A DNA stretch of 64,000 nucleotides. Origin: an uncultured Planctomycetota bacterium. Lineage in GTDB: Bacteria > Planctomycetota > Planctomycetia > Gemmatales > HRBIN36. Below are positions 1 to 8,837 of the stretch, one piece after another. A program made the translations under genes and the position numbers. The stretch spans positions 60,254 through 124,253 of the forward strand of contig CALFAY010000001.1 of assembly GCA_937944855.1 (NCBI GenBank). Reading direction: 5' to 3'. The stretch's first letter is position 1. The number at the start of each line of letters is the position of its first letter. The notes under the pieces were generated by a model that had not been told where the DNA came from, ran no database searches, and worked only from the letters and a program-made list of their open reading frames with translations.

Positions 1-493
1 GCGAACTCCTGGCCGACCCGGATCCCGAAAGCTGGCACGCGGCCTGGCGGGGCTGGTGCCAGGCTCGAGGCATCCCGTTGCCGGAGGCCTCCGGCATCCA
101 TATTCAGCGTCGCGGCTTGACCCTGGTAGTGTCCGGGCATCCGTTGCGGCCAGAACGTCTGCGGGCCTTGACGATGGACGAGGAGAACTGGCTCCTGGCC
201 GGTACGGGTCCGCTCCGGTGCGCCGCCCGGCTGGAATTTGGCCGACCTTCCCCCCATCCCTGACCCGAGCGCGACCCGACGGGCCGGGCTATCTCGCGTT
301 CGTCTATCCGCTGTACCACATTTTCCCTGCGGAGGTGCTGGCCCTGGAGGGGGTCCGACGTGACCTGGGGTTGGCAATGCCTCCATTGCATCACCTGTTG
401 CTGGAGTCCCCGCTGGCGTGGGTTCCCGAGCGGGGGTTCGGAAGGTGGAGCCAATCCACTTGCTTGAGAGGGGATGGCCTAATGTCCGAGTGA
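1..493 (+). pseudogene. 3' part of an unrecognised gene, apparently frameshifted
   Basis: Reading from base 3 the frame is open to a TGA at 261-263 and gives about 86 protein-like residues (ELLADPDPESWHAAW..., LTLVVSGHPLRPERL). The next frame then carries convincing protein sequence (GYLAFVYPLYHIFPAEVLALEGV...PLHHLLLESPLAWVPE) to a TGA at 491-493. The switch falls at or near a run of six C at 250-255. One extra C there would join both parts into one frame ending at 493. This may be a genuine frameshift or a homopolymer sequencing error. The 5' end lies outside the window. I do not recognise the family. Bases 494-638, up to the next gene, show nothing. Confidence 0.5.
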
Positions 494-638
494 CCTTCCC
501 GGCGGTAGGCGAGCCGTGGGGGTGTTTTGACGCGATCCGCCGACCTGACGCAATTGGAATTAACGACGCGGTACAGGTCGCAGCGCGAAGTGACAGCTAC
601 GCCGACTCGGGGAGGGCGAGGCTGGAAGCTGCGATGGG

Positions 639-1469
639 TTACGTCTTACCAAGGAAATCGAGAACGCACCTCTGAGCGAGTTCGTGCAGAAAACCGTTGG
701 TCGCCACGGTGCCAAGGATCTTGCCCGAGCCGTCCTGACGGTAGGTGATCGGCTGGCCGTGAGCGTCGGTGACGCAGCCGCCGGCTTCCTCGACCAGGAT
801 TTGCCCGGCGCACACGTCCCAGGAATTGAAGCCGATGTAGCTGCTCAGGTATAACTCGACCTCACCCCGAGCGACCATCGCCATCTTGATCCCGGCCGAG
901 TAGGTGTAGTCAAGCCGCTTGAGCTTTTGCGTCAGCTCATTGGTAAGTTTGTTTTCCGAGTGGCTGCGGACCAGGCGAGCGTCTTCCCAACGTTCCACGC
1001 TACTGACATGGCACGGTGCAATCTCTTGAACCGCGTCGAGTTCGCCGTCGGCGGTCCAACAACCTTCGCCCTTGATGGCGAAGGTCAGGCGTCGGCGGGC
1101 TGGCTCCAGGACCAGGCCGAGCCGCACCTGATGCCGCTCCACCAGCCCAATCATGATGCTAAACTCGCCGAGTTTCTTGGCGAAGCCCCGGCTGCCGTCG
1201 ATGGGGTCGATGATCCACAGGCGCGGCCCTTCACGCTTCAACTCGGACAGGCCGATGTTCGTCTCCTCCGCGCAAAAAGCATCGTTTGGAAAAGCACGGC
1301 TCAAGGTGGCGAGGATTACTTCCTGGGAACGACGGTCGGCCTCGGTGGAGATGTCGGCGGGAGCGTCGGCGACAGCTTGGAAGCTCTCGTAGAGCTTCAG
1401 AACCTCTTTGGCAGCTCTCACCGCCGCGCTGCGAGCGGCTTCCAATTCCGCGGCATAATCCATTGGCAT
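639..1469 (-). CDS. Inositol monophosphatase family protein (CysQ/IMPase-like)
   Basis: Mg-dependent phosphomonoesterase of the IMPase superfamily, expected to act in the cytoplasm on 3'-phosphoadenosine 5'-phosphate or inositol/histidinol phosphates. All metal-site motifs are visible: CAEE, WIIDPIDGSRGF and WDVCAGQILVEEAGG. About 276 aa is normal for the family. I place the start at the ATG at 1469 because AGGAG lies 7 nt upstream; an in-frame TTG at 1487 would add six residues. It follows the ABC transporter gene closely on the same strand, so co-transcription is likely. The WIIDPIDGSRGF motif and overall form resemble CysQ/HAL2-type bisphosphate nucleotidases, but the substrate cannot be decided from sequence alone. 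Confidence 0.85.
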   Translation of the reverse strand: MPMDYAAELEAARSAAVRAAKEVLKLYESFQAVADAPADISTEADRRSQEVILATLSRAFPNDAFCAEETNIGLSELKREGPRLWIIDPIDGSRGFAKKLGEFSIMIGLVERHQVRLGLVLEPARRRLTFAIKGEGCWTADGELDAVQEIAPCHVSSVERWEDARLVRSHSENKLTNELTQKLKRLDYTYSAGIKMAMVARGEVELYLSSYIGFNSWDVCAGQILVEEAGGCVTDAHGQPITYRQDGSGKILGTVATNGFLHELAQRCVLDFLGKT

Positions 1470-1497
1470 CCGCAGGCTCCTCGGCAACAGATCGGTT

Positions 1498-3468
1498 TCA
1501 CGACTCGTGGAAGATGTTGAACTCCAGGTATTGCAGATGGCGATACAGTTCGCTCTGGGCGAGCAGATCGCGATGGCTGCCGACCGCTTCGATGCGGCCC
1601 TTGTGAATCAGGAAGATGCGGTCGCAGCTTTTGATCGTGGAGAGTCGATGCGGCAGGAAGATCGTAGTGCGATCGGGAAGGAAACGGTGATAGGTGTCGT
1701 CCAGCATGGCCTTGGTGTCATCATCGAGGGGCTGCGTCGGCTCCTCGATGATGACCAAGGCAGGGTCGCGCAGGATGGCCCGGGCCAGGGCGATGCGGAA
1801 CTGTTCGCTCATGTTGAGGGTGTGGCCCAGTTCGCCGATGGGCGTGTCATAGCCTTGAGGCAGTTTCTGAATGAACTGATGGGCGTGAGCGGCCTTGGCG
1901 GCTTCCATGATCTGGGGCAGCGAGTAGGCCGGATCGCCGCCGCCGATGTTGTTCGCCACCGTGTCGTTGAAGACCAGATTATGCTGAAGCACCAGGGCGA
2001 CCTGGATCCGCAGACTTTCCAGCGTCACCCAACGGAGGTCTTTGCCGTCGATGAGAACTTCCCCGTCCCGAGGATCGAGAAAACGGGGAATCAGATAGAC
2101 AAGCGCATGCTTTTCCAACTCATCCTGGCCGACGACGGCGACGCGCTCTTTGGCCCGGATTTCCAGGCTGACGTCTTCGAGCAAGATTCGCCCCGTGCCG
2201 GGTTCCCGAAGGCTGACGTTGCGGAACTCCAACTTCCGCGACATGGGCGGCAGGAACTCGGCCCCGACGATCTGGCCGACGTCGCCCCGTTTGTCGAGGA
2301 AAGCGAATACCACATCCGCAGCCGCTTTGGCCCGCCGCAAGGTCCGCTGCTGTTCGAACCAGGTCCAGATCGGCACATAAAGACAACCCAAAGTGGCGAG
2401 CACTGTAAGCGTCGGCGCAACGCCGAGGTTCCCGCTCAGGATGTTCCACCCCGCCCCATATAGCAGCAAGGCCAAGGCCAGGATGGCCAGCAGAGTCAGC
2501 GTTTGTCCGAACAGTGCCCGTTGCAGGTAGCGCTCCCGAAGCCGCCGGGCATACAGGCTCAGTTGGCGTTCCACCCGCGCCTGATTGAACAGTTCCATCA
2601 AGTAGCATTTGACCAGCCGCAGAATTTGCAGGCTCTCTTGCAACAAGGCCAGTTGCTCAGAGGCTTGCAGCGAATTACGGCGTTCCTGTCGGCGAAAATA
2701 GGCGGCCAACTGGCCTTCGACGAGCCAGAAAAGCAGGGCGAACAAAAGGAAGGCGACGGTCAGCCAGGGCGGCGCGCCGCTGGCTCCCCACTCGACCGCC
2801 AGGGCGAAAGCCAACAACAGGGCGATCGTGGTCGGAGCACGGAGCGTGACCGTCAGCCAGACGTAGAGCCCTTCAATGACCGTTTCCAGATAGCGGGTGA
2901 AGATGCCGATGGCTTCGCTGGTTCCCAAGGCCCGGAAAGCCAGAATGCCTAGTCGGTAGGATTGATGATAAACCGCCCGCCGCAGTCGTGTGGCCGATTC
3001 GATGACCGCTGACGCGGCTAAATGATGCATGAGCAGAACGAGCAGGGCATGAGCAACGGCCAGTAGGAATGCCAGAATGAGCAGCCCGGTCAGCAATGTC
3101 CCGTTGCTCCGGGTCCAGGCGAACCACTGGGCCGGCGTGGCAAATAGATCGGTGAGGCTGTGTCCGGCATGGTGCAGACGAAGGGCCGGGGAAACCAGGC
3201 CGACGCCCCGGCCTTCGTGAATGGCGTGTTTGATTTGCTCCGCCGTCGCGGAACCGAATCGCTGCGTCAGCCATGTCTCATCCTCGGCATCAAGCCTCTG
3301 GACTTTGCCGCCGTGGATGACCAGGTCCAGGAACAAACCGAGCAAGGCCAGGAGAAGGATTTGCAACAATCCGGTGGCGACGGAGACGGCCATCGCTCCC
3401 CAGGAGGCGTAGGGGCTGTAGTCGAGGAAATGGCGGGCACGCACAAAGCCATCAGAAGACACGATCAC
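1498..3468 (-). CDS. ABC exporter-type half transporter with degenerate ATPase motifs
   Basis: 656 aa: an N-terminal membrane region with a first segment at about 25-50, a long soluble loop at about 50-110, then further hydrophobic segments to about 360, followed by an ABC ATPase domain from about 400. The fold is clearly that of the MsbA/ABCB family, but the nucleotide-binding motifs are poor. At the Walker A position only the first glycine (G447) and K453 survive (GQDELEKH instead of GxxGxGKS). The signature is NMSEQ (552-556) instead of LSGGQ. Walker B reads IIEE (E575, E576). The Q-loop (Q495) and H-loop (H607) are intact. It may be the non-catalytic half of a heterodimer or a non-ATPase membrane protein; no partner lies next to it. 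Start is GTG at 3468; a second GTG at 3462 has a better spaced GAGG. Confidence 0.8.
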   Translation of the reverse strand: MIVSSDGFVRARHFLDYSPYASWGAMAVSVATGLLQILLLALLGLFLDLVIHGGKVQRLDAEDETWLTQRFGSATAEQIKHAIHEGRGVGLVSPALRLHHAGHSLTDLFATPAQWFAWTRSNGTLLTGLLILAFLLAVAHALLVLLMHHLAASAVIESATRLRRAVYHQSYRLGILAFRALGTSEAIGIFTRYLETVIEGLYVWLTVTLRAPTTIALLLAFALAVEWGASGAPPWLTVAFLLFALLFWLVEGQLAAYFRRQERRNSLQASEQLALLQESLQILRLVKCYLMELFNQARVERQLSLYARRLRERYLQRALFGQTLTLLAILALALLLYGAGWNILSGNLGVAPTLTVLATLGCLYVPIWTWFEQQRTLRRAKAAADVVFAFLDKRGDVGQIVGAEFLPPMSRKLEFRNVSLREPGTGRILLEDVSLEIRAKERVAVVGQDELEKHALVYLIPRFLDPRDGEVLIDGKDLRWVTLESLRIQVALVLQHNLVFNDTVANNIGGGDPAYSLPQIMEAAKAAHAHQFIQKLPQGYDTPIGELGHTLNMSEQFRIALARAILRDPALVIIEEPTQPLDDDTKAMLDDTYHRFLPDRTTIFLPHRLSTIKSCDRIFLIHKGRIEAVGSHRDLLAQSELYRHLQYLEFNIFHES

Positions 3469-3619
3469 CCTCGCAAAGGAATACGGCTTACAGCCGGTCG
3501 TCTTGAGGCCATGGTAGCAGGCGGAAGCGGCATTTCCAAGGCAAGCCGATGGCTCTAGAATACGGATGCCGAAGGCGGAATCAGCGAAGTCCGAATGCTC
3601 GGCTCCGCGGTCGGCTTGG

Positions 3620-3694
3620 CGGGGTGTAGCTCAGCCTGGCCAGAGCGCTTGGTTTGGGACCAAGAAGTCGCTGGTTCGAATCCAGTCACCCCGA
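3620..3694 (+). tRNA. tRNA-Pro (anticodon TGG)
   Basis: Full cloverleaf of 75 nt: acceptor CGGGGTG/CACCCCG (3620-3626 with 3687-3693), D-stem GCTC/GAGC, anticodon stem CTTGG/CCAAG around loop TTTGGGA with anticodon TGG at 3655-3657, and T-arm loop TTCGAAT. The C1:G72 pair with A73 is the bacterial tRNA-Pro identity feature. The 3' CCA is not encoded. The gene lies 22 bp upstream of a predicted tRNA methyltransferase. Confidence 0.95.
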
Positions 3695-3716
3695 TTAGGA
3701 ACTCAACGAGATTTCC

Positions 3717-4805
3717 ATGCCACGACGGCTTGCTGAGCCGCCACGTCCCGCTGCCTGCTACGCCCTGACTGTTCCGGGACTGGAACAGATCGCTGCTCAA
3801 GAAATCCAGGAAAGCTTGTCGGCCGAGATTAAACGGATCGGACCAGGTCTGATCGTGTTTCGGCCCCCGCAGGTCAGCCGAGACGTCCTCGCACTCCGAA
3901 CCGTGGAGGACGTGTTCTTGCTGCTGTGGGGAACGGACCGGCTGACTTACCGGGCGGAGGATTTGGACCTCATTCAGCGGTGGACGGCTAAGGAGCCGAA
4001 CTGGCCTGAAGCACTGCGGACGCTTCGGCAGATCCGCCCCCGGCCCAAGGGCCGACCAACTGTTCATCTCGTCACCCAGATGCGTGGCGAGCATGGATAT
4101 CGGCGAGCCGACGCCGCCAAGGCATTTGCCAAGGGGCTGGCCGGGAAGTTACCGGAGTCGTGGTGGCTGGTGGACGAGAATGCGGACTATGAGATCTGGC
4201 TGACCATCGCAGGAAAATCGGCTGTATGCGGATTACGGCTCTCCGACCGCACCATGCGGCATCGGGAGTATAAGCAGGAGCACCTACCAGCGTCGCTCAG
4301 GCCGGTGGTGGCTGCGGCGATGGTGCGGCTGGCTCGCATTCCGTATCACGGCAGTCTGCTTGATCCCATGTGCGGAGCAGGAACTATCCTGGCGGAACGT
4401 CTGAGCGTCCAACGGCGGGCCTTGGTGCTGGGAGGCGATATTGACCATACCGCCCTCCTGGCAGCCAAGGCCAACCTGAAATCTGTGGGGCCTGCATTTC
4501 TCGCCCGCTGGGACGCCCGCCGCCTGCCGATCCGGGACGCTTGCATCGATCGCATCGCCTGCAATCCGCCGTTCGGAATCCAACTTGGCGATCCATTCGA
4601 GATTGCCGATCTATACCGGGCCGTCGTCCGGGAGATGGATCGGGTTCTCGTTGCCGAGGGCAAGGCGGTTCTTCTGGTCAGTGACGTCTCTGCTCTTGAG
4701 CAGGCTGCCAGGCTGGTGCACTGGAAACCGATGGCCCGGGTCCGCGTCCGGCTGCTAGGTCAGCCGTCGTACATTACTGTTTGGTCCAAAGGCACAAGTG
4801 CTTGA
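3717..4805 (+). CDS. THUMP-domain RNA methyltransferase (TrmN/Trm14 or RlmKL-N-like)
   Basis: 362 aa. The N-terminal half (about 15-165) fits a ferredoxin-like plus THUMP RNA-binding module. The C-terminal half is a Rossmann methyltransferase of the UPF0020 type, with DPMCGAGTILAE as SAM-binding motif and CNPPFG as the NPP(F/Y) catalytic motif of N2-guanine methylation. Proteins of this form methylate guanine 6 of tRNA (TrmN/Trm14) or a guanine in 23S rRNA; its size and lack of a second methyltransferase domain fit the tRNA enzyme better. It directly follows tRNA-Pro, but there is no evidence that this tRNA is its special substrate. The start at 3717 has only a weak GAG upstream. Confidence 0.85.
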   Translation: MPRRLAEPPRPAACYALTVPGLEQIAAQEIQESLSAEIKRIGPGLIVFRPPQVSRDVLALRTVEDVFLLLWGTDRLTYRAEDLDLIQRWTAKEPNWPEALRTLRQIRPRPKGRPTVHLVTQMRGEHGYRRADAAKAFAKGLAGKLPESWWLVDENADYEIWLTIAGKSAVCGLRLSDRTMRHREYKQEHLPASLRPVVAAAMVRLARIPYHGSLLDPMCGAGTILAERLSVQRRALVLGGDIDHTALLAAKANLKSVGPAFLARWDARRLPIRDACIDRIACNPPFGIQLGDPFEIADLYRAVVREMDRVLVAEGKAVLLVSDVSALEQAARLVHWKPMARVRVRLLGQPSYITVWSKGTSA

Positions 4806-4843
4806 ACTTGTCCCGACCGGCGGCATCCTGGCACAATGTCAGC

Positions 4844-5566
4844 GTGACCGCGACCAGTAAGTTCCAAACTCGACATGCCCTTCGGGGTAGGCTCCTGGCC
4901 GTCGGAGACGTTCACGGCTGCCTGGCCGCTCTCGATGCCCTGCTCGATGTCGTTCGGCCTCAAGAGGAAGACGTTGTCGTTTTCCTTGGAGATTACATCG
5001 ATCGCGGTCCCGATAGCCGGGGCGTGATCGAGCGCGTGCTGGAACTTGCCCACCGGACTCGTGTCGTCCCTCTGCTGGGCAATCACGAGGAGATGTTGCT
5101 GAACGTCTGTGCCGGAGATATGTCCGTGCCGTTGTGGCTGGCCTGGGGCGGAATCGCAACCGTCCAGTCCTACGGGTTGCCTTTCGGCGAAGTGCATCCG
5201 GACGCCCTCAAGTCCGCCTTTCCACCCCATCATTTCGAGTTCCTGGCTCATTGCCGCGACTACTTTGAAACGGAGGACCACTTCTTCGTGCATGCCAATT
5301 ACGAAGCCGATCGACCTTTGCGGGAACAGGCACCGGAGTACCTGCGTTGGATCAATCTCCGGCAGCATATTCCCGGCCCGCATCGTTCCGGCAAAAAAGC
5401 GATTGTCGGGCATACGTCACAGAAGACTGGGGAGGTACTCGATCTCAGCTACCTGAAGTGCATCGACACCTACTGCTACGGCGGGCAGTGGCTCACCGTT
5501 CTCGACGTAAACAGCGGCGAGATCGTGCAGGCTGACAAGGAAGGTCGGCTGCGAGTCCTGGCTTGA
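4844..5566 (+). CDS. PPP-family metallophosphoesterase (serine/threonine phosphatase or Ap4A hydrolase-like)
   Basis: About 240 aa with the complete PPP signature in order: GDVHG, GDYIDRG, GNHEEM, an H in FFVHANYE, and a late H in IVGHTSQ. These bind two metal ions and hydrolyse phosphoesters. Bacterial relatives are phosphoprotein phosphatases (PrpA/PrpE) or diadenosine tetraphosphatases; the short form without extra domains leaves this open. An earlier TTG at 4781 is in frame but would overlap the preceding gene; I prefer GTG 4844, though no clear ribosome binding site is visible. It ends 7 bp from the convergent mtdC gene. Confidence 0.85.
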   Translation: MTATSKFQTRHALRGRLLAVGDVHGCLAALDALLDVVRPQEEDVVVFLGDYIDRGPDSRGVIERVLELAHRTRVVPLLGNHEEMLLNVCAGDMSVPLWLAWGGIATVQSYGLPFGEVHPDALKSAFPPHHFEFLAHCRDYFETEDHFFVHANYEADRPLREQAPEYLRWINLRQHIPGPHRSGKKAIVGHTSQKTGEVLDLSYLKCIDTYCYGGQWLTVLDVNSGEIVQADKEGRLRVLA

Positions 5567-5573
5567 ACAATGC

Positions 5574-6431
5574 TTAGGGCAATTCGCTGGCAATTTGGTG
5601 GATTTCGACCACATCCAGGACCAGGTCGTTGCTCTCGAACAGTCGGCGAATCGCTTCCTTGTGGACCTTCATCTTGGTGTCGCCGATGCCGATGGCCCCA
5701 TAGCAGATGACCCCGTCCCGTTCCCTGGCTTTGTCGCTGACTTCGATGCCTTCGATGCCCAGCGGAGGAACGGCGTTGAGGTCGATCAGCACCTTCAAAC
5801 GGGAAGCCGAGGCCCGCGCCGAAGCGGGAAACAGAACTACCCCTGCTGCCCCCGCGGAGACGATGAGATCGCGGTCGGCAGCGGCGGCCACGGTGTCAGT
5901 GGCGGCTACGGGTTCCAGCTTCGCTTCGGGAACCGTGCGGCGAATCCTTTCACAGACGGCGGCTGCCCGTTCGATCTGACGGGAACCGACGCGGACGTGG
6001 CTGCCGGCCCGGGCCAGCAGTTGGACGACGCGCTGCCCGACCGGCCCCGTCGCTCCCAGAACCAGGGTTTTGGATTGGGCCAGTTCGAGATGCCGTTCTG
6101 CTACGCGAACCGCAGCTGCTGCCGTGGTGTTGGCCCCGTTGGAATCCAGCATCAGCGAAACGGACAGCTTGAATTGCGGCAGCAAGTGCTTGCGGGCCTC
6201 GTCAAGCAACTTTTCTCCCGCGGCGACATCGCTTCCGCCGATGAACACGGCCGTGTTCTTCAGGTCTTTCGGTCCGCGAGTAAAGATGGCCCCGTGAATC
6301 AGATCACGGACCTGCTCCGGCTTGACGCTGCCGTAGCTGAACAGGTGATCGACCCCAGCGTCAATGGCCACGACGCGGTCAAAGACGCTGGGGTGCGGAT
6401 CGGTATCCAGCTGGATCAGAATCTTGTGCAT
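5574..6431 (-). CDS. mtdC: Methylene-tetrahydromethanopterin dehydrogenase (MtdB/MtdC type)
   Basis: 285 aa. The protein has the N-terminal segment typical of the Mtd family (MHKILIQLDTDPHPSVFDRVVAIDAGVDHLFSYG is spread over residues 1-34) and an NAD(P)-binding Rossmann fold with LVLGATGPVGQRV. It oxidises methylene-H4MPT to methenyl-H4MPT in cytoplasmic formaldehyde oxidation. It lies 58 bp downstream of fae on the same strand, the order expected for a C1 unit. MtdC is the class known from Gemmata-like planctomycetes, so I use that symbol; MtdB cannot be excluded from sequence alone. Confidence 0.88.
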   Translation of the reverse strand: MHKILIQLDTDPHPSVFDRVVAIDAGVDHLFSYGSVKPEQVRDLIHGAIFTRGPKDLKNTAVFIGGSDVAAGEKLLDEARKHLLPQFKLSVSLMLDSNGANTTAAAAVRVAERHLELAQSKTLVLGATGPVGQRVVQLLARAGSHVRVGSRQIERAAAVCERIRRTVPEAKLEPVAATDTVAAAADRDLIVSAGAAGVVLFPASARASASRLKVLIDLNAVPPLGIEGIEVSDKARERDGVICYGAIGIGDTKMKVHKEAIRRLFESNDLVLDVVEIHQIASELP

Positions 6432-6489
6432 ATCTCTGTCACCAACCTGCCATCCGAGGCCGGTTGCTGGTCTGCCGTGTCTTTTCCAA

Positions 6490-6987
6490 TTACTTCGGTG
6501 AGAACGGATGCTTCACCGAGTCTTTCTTGGCCAGGATGTCACCGATTTTGGGTTCGCCCTTCATGGCTCGGCTGATGGCGAGTTTCGTGGCTTCGTAGTT
6601 GTAGTCGTAAATCTTCTGGTCGTCCTTGGCCTCCCAATGGATGAAGACACCGCAGACGATGACCAGATGATCGGCCTCGTCTTGCGGAATGACGCCGGCG
6701 GCGACGCTGTCGGCGACCGCCTTGGCGACTGCGGCCTGGGCCGGTCCGAACATCTGCACCGCCTGCTTTTCGCCCTTGATCGTGACCTTGGTGATCAAGA
6801 CCGTGGCCGGTTTGCAGATCAGGTTCGGCGTTAACACCGCCAGCAGATTCGAGAACCCTTGTTTCTGATTGGCCAGAGCCTGAGCGAAAGCATGTCCCAC
6901 AGGCCCATCCTTCGAGCCGATCAACAGGTCAATATGGGCAACTTCATGGCCTTCGCCCACCAATGCTTCGCCAATGTACATCGACAT
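6490..6987 (-). CDS. fae: Formaldehyde-activating enzyme
   Basis: 165 aa, the usual Fae length. Fae condenses formaldehyde with H4MPT to methylene-H4MPT. The hallmark GEGHEVAHIDLLIGSKDGPVG segment is present over residues 11-31; H18 matches the catalytic histidine of characterised Fae. The start ATG at 6987 has AAGGAG at a 7-nt distance. It is the first gene of a leftward unit with mtdC and is preceded by a promoter-like element at 7038-7066. It is divergent to fhcA, so the three genes form one C1 locus. Confidence 0.95.
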   Translation of the reverse strand: MSMYIGEALVGEGHEVAHIDLLIGSKDGPVGHAFAQALANQKQGFSNLLAVLTPNLICKPATVLITKVTIKGEKQAVQMFGPAQAAVAKAVADSVAAGVIPQDEADHLVIVCGVFIHWEAKDDQKIYDYNYEATKLAISRAMKGEPKIGDILAKKDSVKHPFSPK

Positions 6988-7037
6988 GAGCAGTCTCCTT
7001 GTGCAGACGCGGAAACCCGATGGTAATCCCGCTGTGG

Positions 7038-7066
7038 ACTATATGTAGCCCGATGCCCGGATGCAA
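7038..7066 (-). promoter_or_regulatory. Putative sigma70-type promoter of fae-mtdC
   Basis: Read leftward: TTGCAT (7066-7061), a 17-nt spacer, then TATAGT (7043-7038). The transcript would start near 7031 and give a leader of about 44 nt before the fae ribosome binding site. The fit to the consensus is good; experimental support is absent. The interval 6988-7103 is shared with the divergent fhcA. Confidence 0.55.
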
Positions 7067-7103
7067 CCAGTTTCAAGGCGACTGATAGGCTCTTTTCGGC
7101 ACG

Positions 7104-8804
7104 ATGATCCCCGCCTATGTTGCCTTCATGACGCTGCTGCACATCGCCAACGGGACGGTGTACGATCCGGCCAACGGAATTAATGGCCAAATACGGGACA
7201 TCTGGATCGAGAACGGCAAGATCGTCGAGGCTCCAGCCGATCCGTCGTCGGCCCGGCGAATTGACGCCACCGGCTATGTTGTCATGCCCGGCGGCGTGGA
7301 CATTCATGCTCACATTGCCGGACCCAAGGTCAACGCGGCCCGCAAAATGCGGCCGGAGGACAAGCGGACTGCCCCCCCGGTCCGCCGCACCCGCTGGAGC
7401 CGTTCGGGCACCACGGGCAGCGTGCCGAGCACGTTCGCCACCGGCTACCTTTACGCCGGCATGGGCTACACCACAGCCTTCGATGCCGCCGTACCGCCGC
7501 TGGGTGCCCGCCATGCCCACGAGGAGTTCCACGATACGCCCGTCATCGACAAGGGCTTCTACGTCCTCATGGGCAACAATCACTACGTTCTTCGCCAGTT
7601 GAAAGCGATGACCGACGACCGACCAGGAGCGGAAGCCCGCCTCCGCGGCTTTGCCGCCTGGCTGCTGAATGCCGCCAAGGCGTATGCGATCAAGCTCGTC
7701 AATCCCGGCGGCGTGGAGACATGGAAGGAACGACCGGCCGGCAACGTCCACGGCCTCGACGATCCCGTACCGGAATTTGGCGTCACTCCCCGGCAGATCA
7801 TTCAAGAACTAGCTCAGACGGCGATGGATCTGGGCCTGCCGCATCCCGTCCACATCCATTGCAACAACCTCGGCCTGCCCGGCAACTGGACCACGACGCT
7901 GGAGACCATGAAGTCCCTGGAGGGCCGGCGCGCTCATTTGACGCATATTCAGTTCCACAGCTACGGCGGCACCACGGACGAAATCACCCAGCCGGGCAAG
8001 GCGGAGCCATTCTGCTCAAAGGCCGTTCCGCTGGCTGAGTACGTCAACACGCATCCGAAGCTGACCGTGGACGTCGGCCAGGTACTCTTCGGCGAAACGA
8101 CCTCCATGACCGGTGACGGTCCCCTGGGGTACTATCTGCACAAGGTCACGGGCCGCAAGTGGTTCAACGCTGACACGGAAATGGAAACCGGCTGCGGGAT
8201 CGTGCCGATCACCTATCGGGAGAAAAGCCTTGTCCACGCCTTGCAATGGGCTATCGGGTTGGAATGGTATCTGCTCGTGCAGGACCCGTGGCGGATCTGC
8301 ATGAGTACCGACCATCCCAACGGCGGATCATTCCGGGCCTATCCCGAGATCATCCATCTGCTCATGCGGCGGGAGTACCGGAGGGAATTGCTCAAGCAAG
8401 TCCATCCGAAGGTGCTGGAGCGCAGCGTGCTTCCTGACCTGGACCGGGAATACAGCCTCTACGAAATCGCCATTATCACCCGCGCTGCTCCAGCCCGTAT
8501 CCTTGGTCTTCGGAACAAGGGCCATCTGGGCGTCGGGGCCGATGGAGACGTCAGCATCTATCAGCCGAACGAGGACCTGACCCAAATGTTCAGCATCCCC
8601 CGCTGGGTCATCAAGGGAGGCGAGGTGATCGTCGAGGACGGAGAAATCCGACGGGAAGTTTTCGGTCGGACCTTACATGTGGCCCCGAGTTACGATCCCG
8701 CTTGCCTGGACGACATTCGCCAGTGGTTCGAAGCCCATTACACGATTCAATTCGCCAACTATCCCGTGGACGAGGCTTATCTCAATTCCGGTTCCTCGCA
8801 CTGA
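7104..8804 (+). CDS. fhcA: Formylmethanofuran dehydrogenase / formyltransferase-hydrolase subunit A
   Basis: 566 aa amidohydrolase-fold protein. It opens with an IANGTVYDPANG-type segment, then GGVDIHAHIAGPKVNAARKMRPED, which holds metal-binding histidines of the FmdA/FhcA family, and ends with the VIKGGEVIVEDGE tail. In H4MPT-using bacteria FhcA hydrolyses formyl-methanofuran to formate within the FhcABCD complex. Other Fhc subunits are not in the window. It is divergent to fae-mtdC. The start may instead be ATG 7128 (MTLLHIANG), which matches the family's usual N-terminus better; neither start has an obvious ribosome binding site. Confidence 0.92.
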   Translation: MIPAYVAFMTLLHIANGTVYDPANGINGQIRDIWIENGKIVEAPADPSSARRIDATGYVVMPGGVDIHAHIAGPKVNAARKMRPEDKRTAPPVRRTRWSRSGTTGSVPSTFATGYLYAGMGYTTAFDAAVPPLGARHAHEEFHDTPVIDKGFYVLMGNNHYVLRQLKAMTDDRPGAEARLRGFAAWLLNAAKAYAIKLVNPGGVETWKERPAGNVHGLDDPVPEFGVTPRQIIQELAQTAMDLGLPHPVHIHCNNLGLPGNWTTTLETMKSLEGRRAHLTHIQFHSYGGTTDEITQPGKAEPFCSKAVPLAEYVNTHPKLTVDVGQVLFGETTSMTGDGPLGYYLHKVTGRKWFNADTEMETGCGIVPITYREKSLVHALQWAIGLEWYLLVQDPWRICMSTDHPNGGSFRAYPEIIHLLMRREYRRELLKQVHPKVLERSVLPDLDREYSLYEIAIITRAAPARILGLRNKGHLGVGADGDVSIYQPNEDLTQMFSIPRWVIKGGEVIVEDGEIRREVFGRTLHVAPSYDPACLDDIRQWFEAHYTIQFANYPVDEAYLNSGSSH

Positions 8805-8837
8805 GGCTAGCATCTGGAACGGGGAGTCGTCCTGCAA

